Part shown: positions 11,073 to 21,764 of the stretch, in pieces
Layout of the letters: each line of letters opens with the position of its first letter
Position numbering within the stretch: the stretch's first letter is position 1
Assembly: GCA_021157415.1 (NCBI GenBank)
Contig: JAGGWN010000046.1
Span: 1-64,000, forward strand
Source: Bacteroidales bacterium
Lineage (GTDB): Bacteria; Bacteroidota; Bacteroidia; Bacteroidales; VadinHA17
Length of the DNA: 64,000 nucleotides
Direction: 5' to 3'
Made by a program: the position numbers and the translations under genes
The notes under the pieces: generated by a model
Databases searched by the model: none
What the model was told of the DNA's origin: nothing
The model's input: only the letters and a program-made list of their open reading frames with translations

Positions 11073-12821
11073 TTATTTAACCAATCCTAAATCCTTTTTG
11101 ATTGCTTCGATTTTTTCCTTCAGTTCTTTATCTGTTTTGTTAAAATCCTCCGGTGTTTCCAGTTTCCGTTTTACGCTGAAATAAAATTTTATTTTGGGTT
11201 CGGTGCCTGAGGGTCGCATGGAGACCTTACTTCCGTCATGGGTGATAAACTGCAGCACATTGGACTTAGGAAGTGTAATATGATACCGCAGGTCTGAGAT
11301 GAGGTCTATGGTCTGTTGTTTCAGATAATCATGGATCAGCATCACATTGGCACCGTTGATTGTTTCCGGAAAGTTGTGTCTGAACCGGTCCATCATCGCC
11401 TGAATTTCTTCGGCACCTTTCTTTCCTTTCCTGACAATGTTAAGCAGGTCCTCTTTGTAGAAGCTGAACTGCATGTAGATATCCTTCAGCAGGTCGAGGA
11501 GGCTCTTGCCCTGTTCGCGGGCCCAGGCGGCTGTCTCGGCCATCATCACGGCCGTACTGACAGCATCCTTGTCGCGAACGAAGTCGCCGATCATAAAACC
11601 GTAGCTCTCCTCTCCTCCGCCGATGAAGGTCATCTTCTTCTCGTTACGACGGATGATGTCGGCAATCCATTTGAAGCCGGTGAGCACATCGTAGTATTTC
11701 ACCCCGAAATATTTGGCAATGTCACCGATCAGATCGGTGGTGACGATGGTCTTGACAATATACTCTTTTCCTGTGAGTTTTTTCTTCTCTTTCCAGCGGG
11801 TGAGGAGGTAGTAGGTAAGCAGTGTGGCGGTCTGGTTCCCGTTGAGGAGGCGCATCTCTCCTTTGTCGTCACGTACGGCGATGCCGAGGCGGTCGCCATC
11901 GGGGTCGGAAGCCATCACCAGCTCGGCGCCGGTCTCGTCAGCCCTTTTCAGGGCCATCTCCAGGGCGGCATGTTCTTCGGGGTTGGGCGACACCACTGTG
12001 GGAAAGTTTCCGTCCACCACATCCTGCTCCGGCACATGGATGATGTTCGTGAAGCCATAGCGTTCCAGAGCCGTGGGCACCATCTTCACGCCGGTACCGT
12101 GGATAGGGGTATAAACGATCTTCAGGTCGTGGTGACGCTTCACCGCCTCCGGCGTGAGGGAAAGGGCGGTGACCGCCTGCAGGTAAGCCTCGTCGACCTC
12201 TTTACCAATGATCTTTATTTTCTCTTCCGGTCCGTCGAACTTCACCTGGGAGGGGTCTTTGATCCGGGCCACCTCCCCGATGATCGCTTTGTCGTGGGGC
12301 GGGATCACCTGGGCCCCGTCCTCCCAATAAGCTTTGTAACCGTTATAATCTTTGGGGTTGTGCGAGGCGGTAATCATCACCCCGCTCTGACAGTGCAGAT
12401 ACCGGATGGCAAATGAGAGCTCCGGGGTGGGCCGCAGGTCTTCAAAAAGATATACCTCGAATCCGTTGCCGGCGAAGATGCCGGCGACGGTCTCGGCAAA
12501 CAAACGGCTGTTGTTCCGGCAGTCGTGTGAGATAACCACACTGATCCTGTCCCTGGCGGCAAACTGCTTTTTCAGATAGTTGGCCAGCCCCTGCGTGGCC
12601 ATGCCTACCGTGTAGATGTTCATCCGGTTGGTGCCGGCACCCATGATGCCACGCAACCCTCCCGTGCCGAACTCGAGATTTTTGTAAAAAGCATCTATCA
12701 GTCCCTCAGGGTCTTCTCTCATCATCTTACGGATCTCTTCCTTGGTGTGTTCGTTATAATTACCGTCAAGCCACTCCTGAGCCCTGACTTTTACCTGTGC
12801 CAGTAAATTATTGTCTTCCAT
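11073..12821 (-). CDS. Phospho-sugar mutase (phosphoglucomutase/phosphomannomutase)
   Basis: Active-site loop [15 protein letters not shown]; metal loop [40 protein letters not shown]. Confidence 0.95.
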   Translation of the reverse strand: MEDNNLLAQVKVRAQEWLDGNYNEHTKEEIRKMMREDPEGLIDAFYKNLEFGTGGLRGIMGAGTNRMNIYTVGMATQGLANYLKKQFAARDRISVVISHDCRNNSRLFAETVAGIFAGNGFEVYLFEDLRPTPELSFAIRYLHCQSGVMITASHNPKDYNGYKAYWEDGAQVIPPHDKAIIGEVARIKDPSQVKFDGPEEKIKIIGKEVDEAYLQAVTALSLTPEAVKRHHDLKIVYTPIHGTGVKMVPTALERYGFTNIIHVPEQDVVDGNFPTVVSPNPEEHAALEMALKRADETGAELVMASDPDGDRLGIAVRDDKGEMRLLNGNQTATLLTYYLLTRWKEKKKLTGKEYIVKTIVTTDLIGDIAKYFGVKYYDVLTGFKWIADIIRRNEKKMTFIGGGEESYGFMIGDFVRDKDAVSTAVMMAETAAWAREQGKSLLDLLKDIYMQFSFYKEDLLNIVRKGKKGAEEIQAMMDRFRHNFPETINGANVMLIHDYLKQQTIDLISDLRYHITLPKSNVLQFITHDGSKVSMRPSGTEPKIKFYFSVKRKLETPEDFNKTDKELKEKIEAIKKDLGLVK

Positions 12822-13719
12822 TATGATTAGATTTTAAATGATTCAAACATTTGTATAAACTATCTCTCCAGTACGGGATTAGGATCCCGTAACTCCTTTT
12901 GATCTTTTCTTTGGCCAACACACTGTAAAACGGACGGGGAGCAGGACGTACAAATTGCCCGGAAGTGACAGGACGGATGGTGGTTGTCAGCCCTTGAGAA
13001 AGGATGATATCCCGGGCAAAATCATACCAGCTGCATATTCCTTCGTTGGAAAAATGATAAATCCCGGCCTGGAAATCCCGCGCATGCTCTTCTATATTTT
13101 GAATGATCTGCAGAATGGCCGTCGCAAGATCGCCGGCGTAAGTGGGTGTGCCAATCTGATCATAGACCACATCCAGGGTGTCTCTTTCCGTTGCCAGCCT
13201 CAGAATAGTTTTGACAAAATTACTGCCCGTTTCCGAATAAAGCCAGGAGGTACGGATGATCATAGACTGGGGATAACCCAATACGATCTGTTCTCCTTCA
13301 TATTTGCTTTTGCCATACACCGACCGCGGATCGGGAGCGTCTTCTTCGCGGTAAGGACGGTATGCCCTGCCGCTAAAAACATAATCAGTGGAGATGTGTA
13401 TCAAACGGAAAGGATGTTCGGAGGCCGCATCCAGAATGTTTTTCAGAACATCGGCATTGATCCGGTAGGCCCCTTCCGGATCTTCTTCTGCCTGGTCTAC
13501 CCGGGTGTAAGCAGCACAATTGATCACCCAGTCCGGTGTATGTGTATTGATAAAAGTAGTGAGCGACATCTTATCGGTAAGATCCAGTGGCATTATTTCA
13601 TCGTCAGATTGTACATCCGTAAAGAGAAAATCCAACCCTTTAAACTCTTTCGAATATTCCCGGAGAGCTGTTCCCAGTTGTCCGTATGCTCCTGTTATCA
13701 AAATCTTTTTCATATTCAT
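12808..13719 (-). CDS. rfbD: dTDP-4-dehydrorhamnose reductase
   Basis: ITGAYGQLGTALREYS; RVDQAEEDPEGAYRIN; STDYVFSG; YGKSKYEGE. Confidence 0.95.
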   Translation of the reverse strand: MNMKKILITGAYGQLGTALREYSKEFKGLDFLFTDVQSDDEIMPLDLTDKMSLTTFINTHTPDWVINCAAYTRVDQAEEDPEGAYRINADVLKNILDAASEHPFRLIHISTDYVFSGRAYRPYREEDAPDPRSVYGKSKYEGEQIVLGYPQSMIIRTSWLYSETGSNFVKTILRLATERDTLDVVYDQIGTPTYAGDLATAILQIIQNIEEHARDFQAGIYHFSNEGICSWYDFARDIILSQGLTTTIRPVTSGQFVRPAPRPFYSVLAKEKIKRSYGILIPYWRDSLYKCLNHLKSNHNGRQ

Positions 13720-13928
13720 TGCTTAGGTACACAAATGTAATGAAAGTTAAGTGAAATGGAAAGAATATAATATAGAATAGGGACTGAAATCAGATTCTTC
13801 TCAGTAAAAAAAACAAAATTCTCATTACCATTTCCAGGTTGTCAATCATGAAGTTCAGGGCTGATATGTGCAGGCTCTCTTGCGATTGTCTCCTGGTAAA
13901 CCGTTCGTCAATCATCATACACCGATAG

Positions 13929-14483
13929 TCACATCTGAAAGTTTATTTCAGCTTGGTTGAACACAGGATGTTCTTTATCTTTTTCCGATACGATAACTTT
14001 CTCCGGCGGGATCTGCCAGTCTATTTCCAGGTATGTATCATCGTATCGGATGCCTCTCTCGGTTTCGGGATGATAGTACTCGTCACATTTATAAAAAACG
14101 ATGGCTTCCTTGCTCAAGACCGAGAAACCATGGGCGAATCCTTTGGGTATAAGTAGTTGAAGAAAATTATCATCAGACAAGATAAGGCTTTTCCATTTAC
14201 CGAAGGTAGGACTGTTTTTTCGAAGATCGACCGCGATATCCAGGATTCTTCCCGAGACGACACGGACCAGTTTGGTTTGGGCAAAAGGCTCCAGTTGATA
14301 ATGAAGACCCCGCACCACGCCATAGGAGGATTTGGATTGGTTATCCTGCACCCAGGTATAATGAAGTCCTTGTTGCCGTAATTCCCGGTCGTTATAGCTT
14401 TCGAAAAAATAACCCCGGTCATCGGCATATACCCGGGGTTTGAGTATATATAATCCTTCCAGTTCGGTGCGTTCGATGTCCAT
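13929..14483 (-). CDS. rfbC: dTDP-4-dehydrorhamnose 3,5-epimerase
   Basis: PRVYADDRGYFFESYNDREL, QDNQSKSSYGVVRGLHYQ, GFAHGFSVLS. Track ORF begins 14579; ATG at 14483 (MDIERTELEG) fits family N-terminus. Confidence 0.95.
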   Translation of the reverse strand: MDIERTELEGLYILKPRVYADDRGYFFESYNDRELRQQGLHYTWVQDNQSKSSYGVVRGLHYQLEPFAQTKLVRVVSGRILDIAVDLRKNSPTFGKWKSLILSDDNFLQLLIPKGFAHGFSVLSKEAIVFYKCDEYYHPETERGIRYDDTYLEIDWQIPPEKVIVSEKDKEHPVFNQAEINFQM

Positions 14484-14487
14484 ATTC

Positions 14488-15378
14488 TTAAAAGTCGAAA
14501 GTTTTGAGTTTGTTTTCCAGAATATTGAAAAGATATTGTCCGTAGTGTGAATTGCGAATGGGTTGGGCAATTTTTTCAAGTTGTTCCCGGGAGATATATC
14601 CCCGTTTGTAAGCGATCTCTTCGATACAGGATGCTTTCAGTCCCTGCCGGTGTTCGAGAGTAGCGATGAAGTTGGCTGCCTGTAGCAGACTGTCCGGTGT
14701 GCCTGTGTCGAGCCAGGCCATGCCACGGCCTAAAATACGCACGTTCAGCGTCCCTTCTTCCAGATAGGTCTGCATCAGATCGGTGATTTCCAACTCCCCG
14801 CGAGGGGAAGGTTTCAGTGTCTCAGCCCTGGCGGCTACTGTGTGGTCGAAGAAATAAAGGCCGGTCAGGGCGTAGTTGGAGCGGGGATGTTCAGGCTTTT
14901 CCTCTATGTGCAGTGCTTGTCCCTTTTCGTCAAATTCCACCACACCGTACCGTTGCGGGTCGTTAACATAATAGGCAAAAACCACAGCCCCTTCTTTCAG
15001 GGAGGAGCCTGTTTCCAGCAGCAGACTCCCGAAGCCGTGTCCGTAAAAGATATTGTCTCCTAAAACCATAGCCACCGGATCATCCCCGGCAAAGTCTTTT
15101 CCGATGATAAAGGCCTGGGCCAGCCCTTCGGGTTTGGGCTGTTCGGCATAGTTGATCCGCAGACCTATGCGGCTGCCGTCTTCCAGAAGATTTCTATATA
15201 AAGGGAGATCGCGTGGTGTGGAGATGATCAGAAGATCGCGTATGCCTGCCAGCATTAGCACCGAAAGAGGATAATAGATCATGGGTTTGTCATAAACCGG
15301 GATGATCTGTTTGGAGATGCTTTGGGTGACCGGATAAAGACGGGTTCCCGAACCACCGGCGAGAATAATGCCTTTCAT
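14488..15378 (-). CDS. rfbA: Glucose-1-phosphate thymidylyltransferase
   Basis: [56 protein letters not shown]. Confidence 0.97.
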   Translation of the reverse strand: MKGIILAGGSGTRLYPVTQSISKQIIPVYDKPMIYYPLSVLMLAGIRDLLIISTPRDLPLYRNLLEDGSRIGLRINYAEQPKPEGLAQAFIIGKDFAGDDPVAMVLGDNIFYGHGFGSLLLETGSSLKEGAVVFAYYVNDPQRYGVVEFDEKGQALHIEEKPEHPRSNYALTGLYFFDHTVAARAETLKPSPRGELEITDLMQTYLEEGTLNVRILGRGMAWLDTGTPDSLLQAANFIATLEHRQGLKASCIEEIAYKRGYISREQLEKIAQPIRNSHYGQYLFNILENKLKTFDF

Positions 15379-16316
15379 GGTTTTATGATTTTTCTGAAAT
15401 AATCAATGGTATGTCTCAATCCTTCATCCAGCGGAATAACAGGGCTCCATTTCAGCTCCTTCTGTGCCAGGGTGATATCCGGCTGGCGCTGCATAGGATC
15501 ATCTTCCGGCAGAGACTTGTAGATGACCTCGGAACGGGATTCCGGAATGAGCATCAGCACTTTTTCTGCCAGCTCACGGATGGTGAACTCTCCGGGGTTG
15601 CCGATATTAACAGGTCCCGTAAAATTATCCCCGGTATTCATCAACCGGATCAGGCCTTCCACCAGGTCGGAAATGTATTGAAAGCTACGGGTCTGTGATC
15701 CGTCTCCGTAAATGGTTATGGGCTCGTTCTTCAGCGCCTGGACAATGAAGTTGGAAATGACCCGTCCGTCGTTGGGCATCATGCGTGGTCCGTACGTGTT
15801 AAAGATACGGGCGATCTTGATTTTTACATGATTCTGACGGTGATAGTTGACGAACAAAGTTTCGGCAGCTCTTTTCCCCTCATCATAACAGGCTCTTAAT
15901 CCGATCGGGTTAACATTTCCCCAGTAATCTTCGGTTTGCGGGTGCACCTTGGGATCACCGTACACCTCACTGGTGGAAGCCTGCAGGATCCTGGCCTTGA
16001 CGCGTTTGGCCAACCCCAGCATGTTGATGGCTCCCATCACGGAGGTCTTGACGGTTTTGATGGGATTGTACTGGTAATGGATCGGAGAGGCCGGACAGGC
16101 CAGATTATATATCTCGTCCACTTCCGCAAAAAAAGGCATGGTTACATCATGCCGTACTGCCTCAAAGTATGGATTGGAAAGCATATGGGCAATATTCTTC
16201 TTACTGCCCGTGAAATAATTGTCCAGACAAAGGACATCATTGCCTTCGGATAATAAACGTTCCCCTAAAAAAGATCCTATAAAACCCGCTCCACCCGTAA
16301 TTAGTATGCGTTTCAT
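15375..16316 (-). CDS. UDP-glucuronate decarboxylase (UDP-xylose synthase) family SDR
   Basis: [75 protein letters not shown]. Confidence 0.92.
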   Translation of the reverse strand: MKRILITGGAGFIGSFLGERLLSEGNDVLCLDNYFTGSKKNIAHMLSNPYFEAVRHDVTMPFFAEVDEIYNLACPASPIHYQYNPIKTVKTSVMGAINMLGLAKRVKARILQASTSEVYGDPKVHPQTEDYWGNVNPIGLRACYDEGKRAAETLFVNYHRQNHVKIKIARIFNTYGPRMMPNDGRVISNFIVQALKNEPITIYGDGSQTRSFQYISDLVEGLIRLMNTGDNFTGPVNIGNPGEFTIRELAEKVLMLIPESRSEVIYKSLPEDDPMQRQPDITLAQKELKWSPVIPLDEGLRHTIDYFRKIIKP

Positions 16317-16325
16317 GTTATATTG

Positions 16326-17657
16326 TCATTGATGATTCAGTTTGCCGGTGCCTATACCGTAATAGGTAAAACCGTGTTCTTTTAGTTCGGCAGGATCATA
16401 AATATTACGGCCGTCAAAAATAACTTTCTGATTCAACAACTTTGATATGACCCGGAAATTGGGAAGCCTGAATTCGGACCATTCGGTGACCAGTACCAGT
16501 GCATCGGCATCTATCAGGGCATCATAAGGATCCTGACTGTACATGATCTTGTCTCCGAGAACCCTTTTGGTTTGCTCCATGGCTGCAGGGTCATATGCTT
16601 TTATATTGGCTCCGGCATCCAACAGCTTATTGATCAGAACCAGTGCCGGAGCTTCCCTGATATCATCGGTGAGCGGCTTGAAAGAAAGCCCCCAGATGCA
16701 AAATATTTTTTCCTTCAGATCACCTTGAAAATGTCCGGATATCTTGGAGAAAAGAACAGACTTCTGATGCTCGTTGACGTCTTCCACCGCTTCCAGGATC
16801 TTCAGTTGATAATGATTGTCCCGGGCTGTTTTGATCAGGGCTTTGACATCTTTTGGAAAACAGGATCCACCGTATCCTGTTCCGGGATATATGAATTTAT
16901 TACCTATCCGTGGATCACTGCCAATGCCTTTGCGTACCATTTCCACATTGGCACCAACCCGTTCGCACAGGTTCGCAATCTCATTCATGAAACTGATCTT
17001 GGTGGCCAGCATGGCATTGGCCGTGTATTTGGTCATCTCGGCCGAGGAAATATCCATGAGCAGGATGGGATGGTTATTCAGGAGGAATGGTTTGTATAAC
17101 CGGCGCATGACTGTTTCCGCTTTTTCAGAATCCACCCCGATCACAATGCGGTCGGGTTTCAGAAAATCCTGGACTGCATTGCCTTCTTTCAGAAATTCAG
17201 GATTGGACACCACGTCAAAAGGAATATCCTGCCCCCTGCTTTCCAATGCATCCTGGATCGTCTTTTTTACCAGTCTGGCTGTGCCAACCGGTACCGTACT
17301 TTTAGTAACCACGACCATATAATCTGTCATATATTCTCCGATCTGGGATGCCACCCTGAGCACATGCTGGAGATCGGCACTTCCGTCTTCGTCGGGTGGG
17401 GTACCGACAGCAATAAAAGTTACCTCTGATTCCTCCAGGGCGGGTTTTAGATCCGTGCTGAAAAACAAACGGCCTTTTTCCAGGTTACGCTGGAGCATGG
17501 GCTCCAGACCCGGTTCGTAAATGGGTGATTTGCCTTCGTTCAATTGTTTGACTTTTCTTTCATCAATATCAATACAATGAACCTGAACCCCCGTCTCAGC
17601 AAAACAGGTCCCGGTGACCAATCCGACGTATCCTGTTCCCACTACAGTGATTTTCAT
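16326..17657 (-). CDS. ugd: UDP-glucose 6-dehydrogenase
   Basis: KITVVGTGYVGLVTGTCFAETG; GYGGSCFPKDVKAL; FDGRNIYDP. Confidence 0.96.
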   Translation of the reverse strand: MKITVVGTGYVGLVTGTCFAETGVQVHCIDIDERKVKQLNEGKSPIYEPGLEPMLQRNLEKGRLFFSTDLKPALEESEVTFIAVGTPPDEDGSADLQHVLRVASQIGEYMTDYMVVVTKSTVPVGTARLVKKTIQDALESRGQDIPFDVVSNPEFLKEGNAVQDFLKPDRIVIGVDSEKAETVMRRLYKPFLLNNHPILLMDISSAEMTKYTANAMLATKISFMNEIANLCERVGANVEMVRKGIGSDPRIGNKFIYPGTGYGGSCFPKDVKALIKTARDNHYQLKILEAVEDVNEHQKSVLFSKISGHFQGDLKEKIFCIWGLSFKPLTDDIREAPALVLINKLLDAGANIKAYDPAAMEQTKRVLGDKIMYSQDPYDALIDADALVLVTEWSEFRLPNFRVISKLLNQKVIFDGRNIYDPAELKEHGFTYYGIGTGKLNHQ

Positions 17658-17841
17658 GTTGTTGTAAGTTTGTCTGTTTGTTATGCGTTGCTCAAAGGTA
17701 AAGAACTTCTGTGGTTTCCAAAAATAAAGGTAAAAAGGTAAATAACAAATGAAGCTGATCCCTAAAGAAGAAATTCGGGTGTAATAACGAATAAAACCTG
17801 TTAAATGTTATGAAAATCTTTCAATTATTAAATAATAATTT

Positions 17842-17849
17842 TAATTTTG
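17842..17849 (+). promoter_or_regulatory. Candidate -7 element TAATTTTG upstream of rpsA, TTTC about 20 bp upstream
   Basis: Matches TAnnTTTG consensus; near-consensus -33 (TTTC). Confidence 0.45.
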
Positions 17850-17907
17850 CACCTCAATTTTTATATAAAATAATGTCTAACTTATTAATTATTAGAGGAT
17901 TTTAGTA

Positions 17908-20160
17908 ATGAATGAACAAGAAAAACAACCAGAAGAAAAAGAAAGCCAGTCTTTTACGGAAAAAGACCAGGAAGAAAATGTGAAAGATCAGATAACGCCG
18001 GAGAAAAAAGCTGAAGAGAAAAAAGATGCAGCCAAAACGGAAGAAAGTGTTGATGATCCCGAAACAACAGCAAAAAAGGAACAAACCAGTGAAGCCGAAA
18101 AGACGGAAGAAAGTGTAGAAGGAAAAGCAAAAGAAGCTGAAGCTGCAAAAGATGAACCGGCGGAAGAAAAAGCCGCAGAGGAAACGAAGACAGAAATAAA
18201 ACCAAAGCCTGAACCTGAACCGGAGAAAGCAGAAGTCCCGGTGGCTGAAGAAGCAAAAAAAGCAGAAGAAAAACCTGAACCTGAGAAAACCGAGGTGAAA
18301 AAGGAAACCGGAGTGAAGGCTGAGGAAGCTGAGGAAAAGGAAAAAGAAATTAAGTTGTTCGATGACAAAGAGGTTACCCCTGATCCTGATTTTGACTGGG
18401 ATGCATATACCCAGGGGGTGGATGAATACACCGTTGATAAAAGGTCGGAATACGAAAAAATATATGACGAGACCCTTAGTACCGTCGCACCCAATGAAGT
18501 AGTGGAGGGCACGGTTCTCTCCATGACCAACCGGGAAGTGGTTGTTAATATCGGGTATAAATCTGAGGGGGTGATCAGCCTGAATGAGTTTCGCTACAAC
18601 CCGGACCTGAAAGTGGGAGATAAGGTGGAAGTATATGTGGAAAGCCAGGAAGATCCCAAAGGTCAGCTTATTCTCTCCCATAAAAAGGCCAGAGCCTTGC
18701 GTTCATGGGAGCGTGTCAATGAGTCTTATGCCAAGAATGAGATCATCAAAGGATATATTAAATGCCGTACCAAAGGCGGTATGATTGTGGATGTATTTGG
18801 CATTGAAGCCTTCCTGCCCGGATCGCAGATCGATGTTAAGCCTATCCGTGATTATGATGTCTTTGTGGGCAAGACCATGGAATTCAAAGTGGTAAAAATC
18901 AACCAGGAATTCAAGAACGTTGTTGTTTCCCACAAGGCGCTTATCGAAGCCGAACTGGAACAGCAGAAAAAAGAGATCATTGCCAAACTGGAAAAAGGTC
19001 AGGTGCTCGAAGGTACGGTCAAAAACATTACTTCATACGGGGCCTTTATTGATCTGGGTGGGGTGGATGGATTGATCCACATTACCGACCTTTCCTGGGG
19101 ACGTGTCAATCACCCGGAAGAAGTGGTGCAGCTTGATCAGAAACTGAACGTGGTAATCCTGGATTTTGACAATGAGAAAAAACGAATCGCCCTGGGACTG
19201 AAACAACTGACGCCCCATCCGTGGGATTCCCTTGATCCTAACCTGAAAGTAGGGGACAAAGTAAAAGGAAAAGTGGTTGTATTGGCTGATTACGGCGCTT
19301 TCGTAGAAATTGCCCCGGGCGTGGAAGGATTGATCCATGTCTCCGAGATGTCCTGGTCACAACACCTGCGCAGTGCACAGGAATTTCTGAAAGTAGGGGA
19401 TGAAGTGGAAGCCGTGGTCCTGACACTCGACCGTGAAGAACGAAAGATGTCTATGGGTATGAAACAACTTAAACCGGATCCGTGGGAAGATATCGAGACA
19501 AAATATCCCATTGGTTCAAAACATACCGCCAAAGTCAGAAACTTTACCAACTACGGGATCTTTGTTGAAATAGAAGAAGGAGTGGACGGACTGATTCATA
19601 TCTCCGATCTCTCCTGGACAAAGAAAATCAAACATCCGGCTGAGTTTATTTCTGTGGGCGATAATATCGAGGTAGTCGTCCTGGAAATCGACAAAAACAA
19701 TCGTCGTTTAAGTCTGGGTCATAAACAACTCGAAGAAAACCCGTGGGATGTTTTCGAAAGTATTTTTACCGTAGGTTCGGTGCATGAAGGCACTATTATG
19801 GATGTTTTTGACAAAGGAGCAGTGGTTGCCCTGCCCTATGGTGTGGAAGGTTTTGCTAATCCGAGGCATCTTATTAAGGAAGACGGCTCCAAGGCTAAAC
19901 TTGATGAAAAACTTCCTTTTAAGGTACTGGAGTTTAATAAAAACGGAAAGAAAATTGTAGTATCTCACACCCGTGTTTTCGAAGATGAGAAGAGAGGGGT
20001 GAAAAGAGCTGAAAAAGCTGATACAGAAAAAAGTACACGTCGTATCAAGAGTCAGCTTGAGAAAACCACACTGGGTGATATCGCCGACCTCGCTTCTCTG
20101 AAAGAAGAGATGGTGGCGAAAGAAAAGAAAGATAAAATATCAGGAGATAAGAAAAAATAA
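17908..20160 (+). CDS. rpsA: 30S ribosomal protein S1 with long acidic/low-complexity N-terminal extension
   Basis: Multiple S1/OB repeats (VEGTVKNITSYGAFIDLGGVDGLIHITDLSW etc.), preceded by ~145 aa of Glu/Lys/Ala-rich sequence. Confidence 0.95.
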   Translation: MNEQEKQPEEKESQSFTEKDQEENVKDQITPEKKAEEKKDAAKTEESVDDPETTAKKEQTSEAEKTEESVEGKAKEAEAAKDEPAEEKAAEETKTEIKPKPEPEPEKAEVPVAEEAKKAEEKPEPEKTEVKKETGVKAEEAEEKEKEIKLFDDKEVTPDPDFDWDAYTQGVDEYTVDKRSEYEKIYDETLSTVAPNEVVEGTVLSMTNREVVVNIGYKSEGVISLNEFRYNPDLKVGDKVEVYVESQEDPKGQLILSHKKARALRSWERVNESYAKNEIIKGYIKCRTKGGMIVDVFGIEAFLPGSQIDVKPIRDYDVFVGKTMEFKVVKINQEFKNVVVSHKALIEAELEQQKKEIIAKLEKGQVLEGTVKNITSYGAFIDLGGVDGLIHITDLSWGRVNHPEEVVQLDQKLNVVILDFDNEKKRIALGLKQLTPHPWDSLDPNLKVGDKVKGKVVVLADYGAFVEIAPGVEGLIHVSEMSWSQHLRSAQEFLKVGDEVEAVVLTLDREERKMSMGMKQLKPDPWEDIETKYPIGSKHTAKVRNFTNYGIFVEIEEGVDGLIHISDLSWTKKIKHPAEFISVGDNIEVVVLEIDKNNRRLSLGHKQLEENPWDVFESIFTVGSVHEGTIMDVFDKGAVVALPYGVEGFANPRHLIKEDGSKAKLDEKLPFKVLEFNKNGKKIVVSHTRVFEDEKRGVKRAEKADTEKSTRRIKSQLEKTTLGDIADLASLKEEMVAKEKKDKISGDKKK

Positions 20161-20188
20161 TTATCTTTAATGGCAAAATTATTAAGCC

Positions 20189-20536
20189 ATGGAGTTTCAA
20201 ATTGAAAAGAAAGATGACCATACCCTGATACGGGTACTGGAAGAAAAACTTGATACCCACATTGCTCCAAACCTGAAATCGGAATTGGTACTGCTCTCAG
20301 GAAACGGGGAAAAGAACATCGTTCTTGACCTGGATAATGTCAGGTATTGTGATTCCAGTGGTTTAAGCGCCATCCTGGTAGCCAATCGATTGTGTAAAAA
20401 TGCCAACGGTACGTTTGTCCTTTGTGGATTAAACGAAGCGGTGGAACGGTTAATTACCATTTCACAGTTGGATACGGTTTTGAATATTACCGAAACTTAC
20501 GAGGATGCAGTAGCGCTGATCAGGGCCGAAGAATAA
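20189..20536 (+). CDS. STAS-domain protein (anti-sigma factor antagonist type)
   Basis: NIVLDLDNVRYCDSSGLSAILVANRLCK, conserved DSSGL phosphoacceptor loop. Confidence 0.92.
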   Translation: MEFQIEKKDDHTLIRVLEEKLDTHIAPNLKSELVLLSGNGEKNIVLDLDNVRYCDSSGLSAILVANRLCKNANGTFVLCGLNEAVERLITISQLDTVLNITETYEDAVALIRAEE

Positions 20537-20549
20537 TTATTTTTTCGTT

Positions 20550-21503
20550 TTGACTTTTTCACTGTTTATCCTGGGAAGCAGTTCGGCTTTACCAACATCG
20601 AAAAGATTTCCGACCGCTCATGTATTGAATATACAGGAGCGGTTTTTTTTGATAGATTGCGGAGAAGGGACCCAGATGCAATTGCGACGGATGCACTTTA
20701 AATTAGGGCGCCTCAATCATATCTTTATCAGCCATCTTCATGGCGATCATGTGTTTGGCTTGTTCGGGCTCCTGTCCAGCCTGGGGTTGATGGGTCGGGA
20801 ACAAGACCTTCAGCTTTACGGCCCTCCCCAACTCGAGCGTGTGATCCTGCAACATATCAAAATGTTTGATATACACCTGCCCTACAAGGTGATCTTCTAT
20901 CCACTGAAATGTGAGAGGTCAGAGGTGGCCTATGAAGATAAAGTGTTGACGGTACGGCATTTTCCCTTGTCACACAGAATCCCTGCCTGCGGTTATCTTT
21001 TTACCGAAAAAGAACGAATCCGTAATTTCAGACCGGGCGTGATCGAGAAATACCGTATTCCTATAACAAAAAGAAAGGGAATCCAACAGGGAAATGATTT
21101 TGTAACGGAAGAGGGTAAGATTGTTTCCAATGAACAGTTAACCTTGCCTGGCCCTTTGCCCCGATCTTACGCTTTCTGCAGTGACACGCAATACGACAGG
21201 TCGATCATCCAATTTGTTAAAGGAGTGGACCTGTTATATCATGAGGCCACTTTTTCCAACGCAGATGTCGACCGTGCCCATGAAACAAAACATTCTACAG
21301 CCCGTCAGGCTGCTCTTATCGCTCGGGAAGCCGGCGTAAAAAAACTGGTGATCGGACACTTCTCAGCCCGGTATAAAGACCTGAATCTGCTTCTTGAAGA
21401 GGCCCGGGAAATATTCCCCGCTACATTCCTTGCCGAAGACGGAGAACGGTTTGATGTTCCATGGGTAAGAGCAGGAGAAATTCCGAGAAACAACAAATCT
21501 TGA
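20550..21503 (+). CDS. rnz: Ribonuclease Z
   Basis: FILGSSSALPTSKRFPTA, IFISHLHGDHVFGLFGLL, CSDTQYDRSI, HSTARQAALIAREAGVKKLVIGHFSARY; apparent TTG start. Confidence 0.95.
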   Translation: MTFSLFILGSSSALPTSKRFPTAHVLNIQERFFLIDCGEGTQMQLRRMHFKLGRLNHIFISHLHGDHVFGLFGLLSSLGLMGREQDLQLYGPPQLERVILQHIKMFDIHLPYKVIFYPLKCERSEVAYEDKVLTVRHFPLSHRIPACGYLFTEKERIRNFRPGVIEKYRIPITKRKGIQQGNDFVTEEGKIVSNEQLTLPGPLPRSYAFCSDTQYDRSIIQFVKGVDLLYHEATFSNADVDRAHETKHSTARQAALIAREAGVKKLVIGHFSARYKDLNLLLEEAREIFPATFLAEDGERFDVPWVRAGEIPRNNKS

Positions 21504-21590
21504 TTTGCATTGTTGTGCGTGGATGTGCGTGAATCTATGTAAATCAAAGATTCGAAGTTTCACGGTACGGAAAGTCGGAGATCGTGAAAT

Positions 21591-21610
21591 ATATGTATTT
21601 AAATACATAT
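21591..21610. repeat. 20-bp perfect palindrome ATATGTATTTAAATACATAT
   Basis: Sequence equals its reverse complement; followed by further TTTAAAT-containing palindromic AT repeats to about 21632. Confidence 0.85.
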
Positions 21611-21764
21611 TTAAATGTATATTTAAATATTTAGATTATAGTAACGGAATTCTGTAAATTGTTAGTTTCCGTAAAAGATCAGTGTTCAAAATTTCCAGAT
21701 CCCGGTGTAATGAACAGGTTATTTCATTACTTTTATAGCCGTTAAACCAAAACATATAGAAGAG

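Noticed and set aside
11316-12416. 366-aa plus-strand ORF opposite the phospho-sugar mutase
   Set aside because: Antisense to a complete, motif-rich mutase; composition (H/V/G-rich) typical of a mirrored frame.
13790-13918. Small minus-strand ORF (MIDERFTRRQSQESLHISALNFMIDNLEMVMRILFFLLRRI) between rfbD and rfbC
   Set aside because: Could be a fragment of a small helical protein, but too short and without supporting motif.
17902-18681. Phe/Leu-rich 259-aa minus-strand ORF (and Ser-rich 180-aa ORF)
   Set aside because: Complement of the Lys/Glu-rich S1 extension; hydrophobicity is a consequence of codon mirroring.
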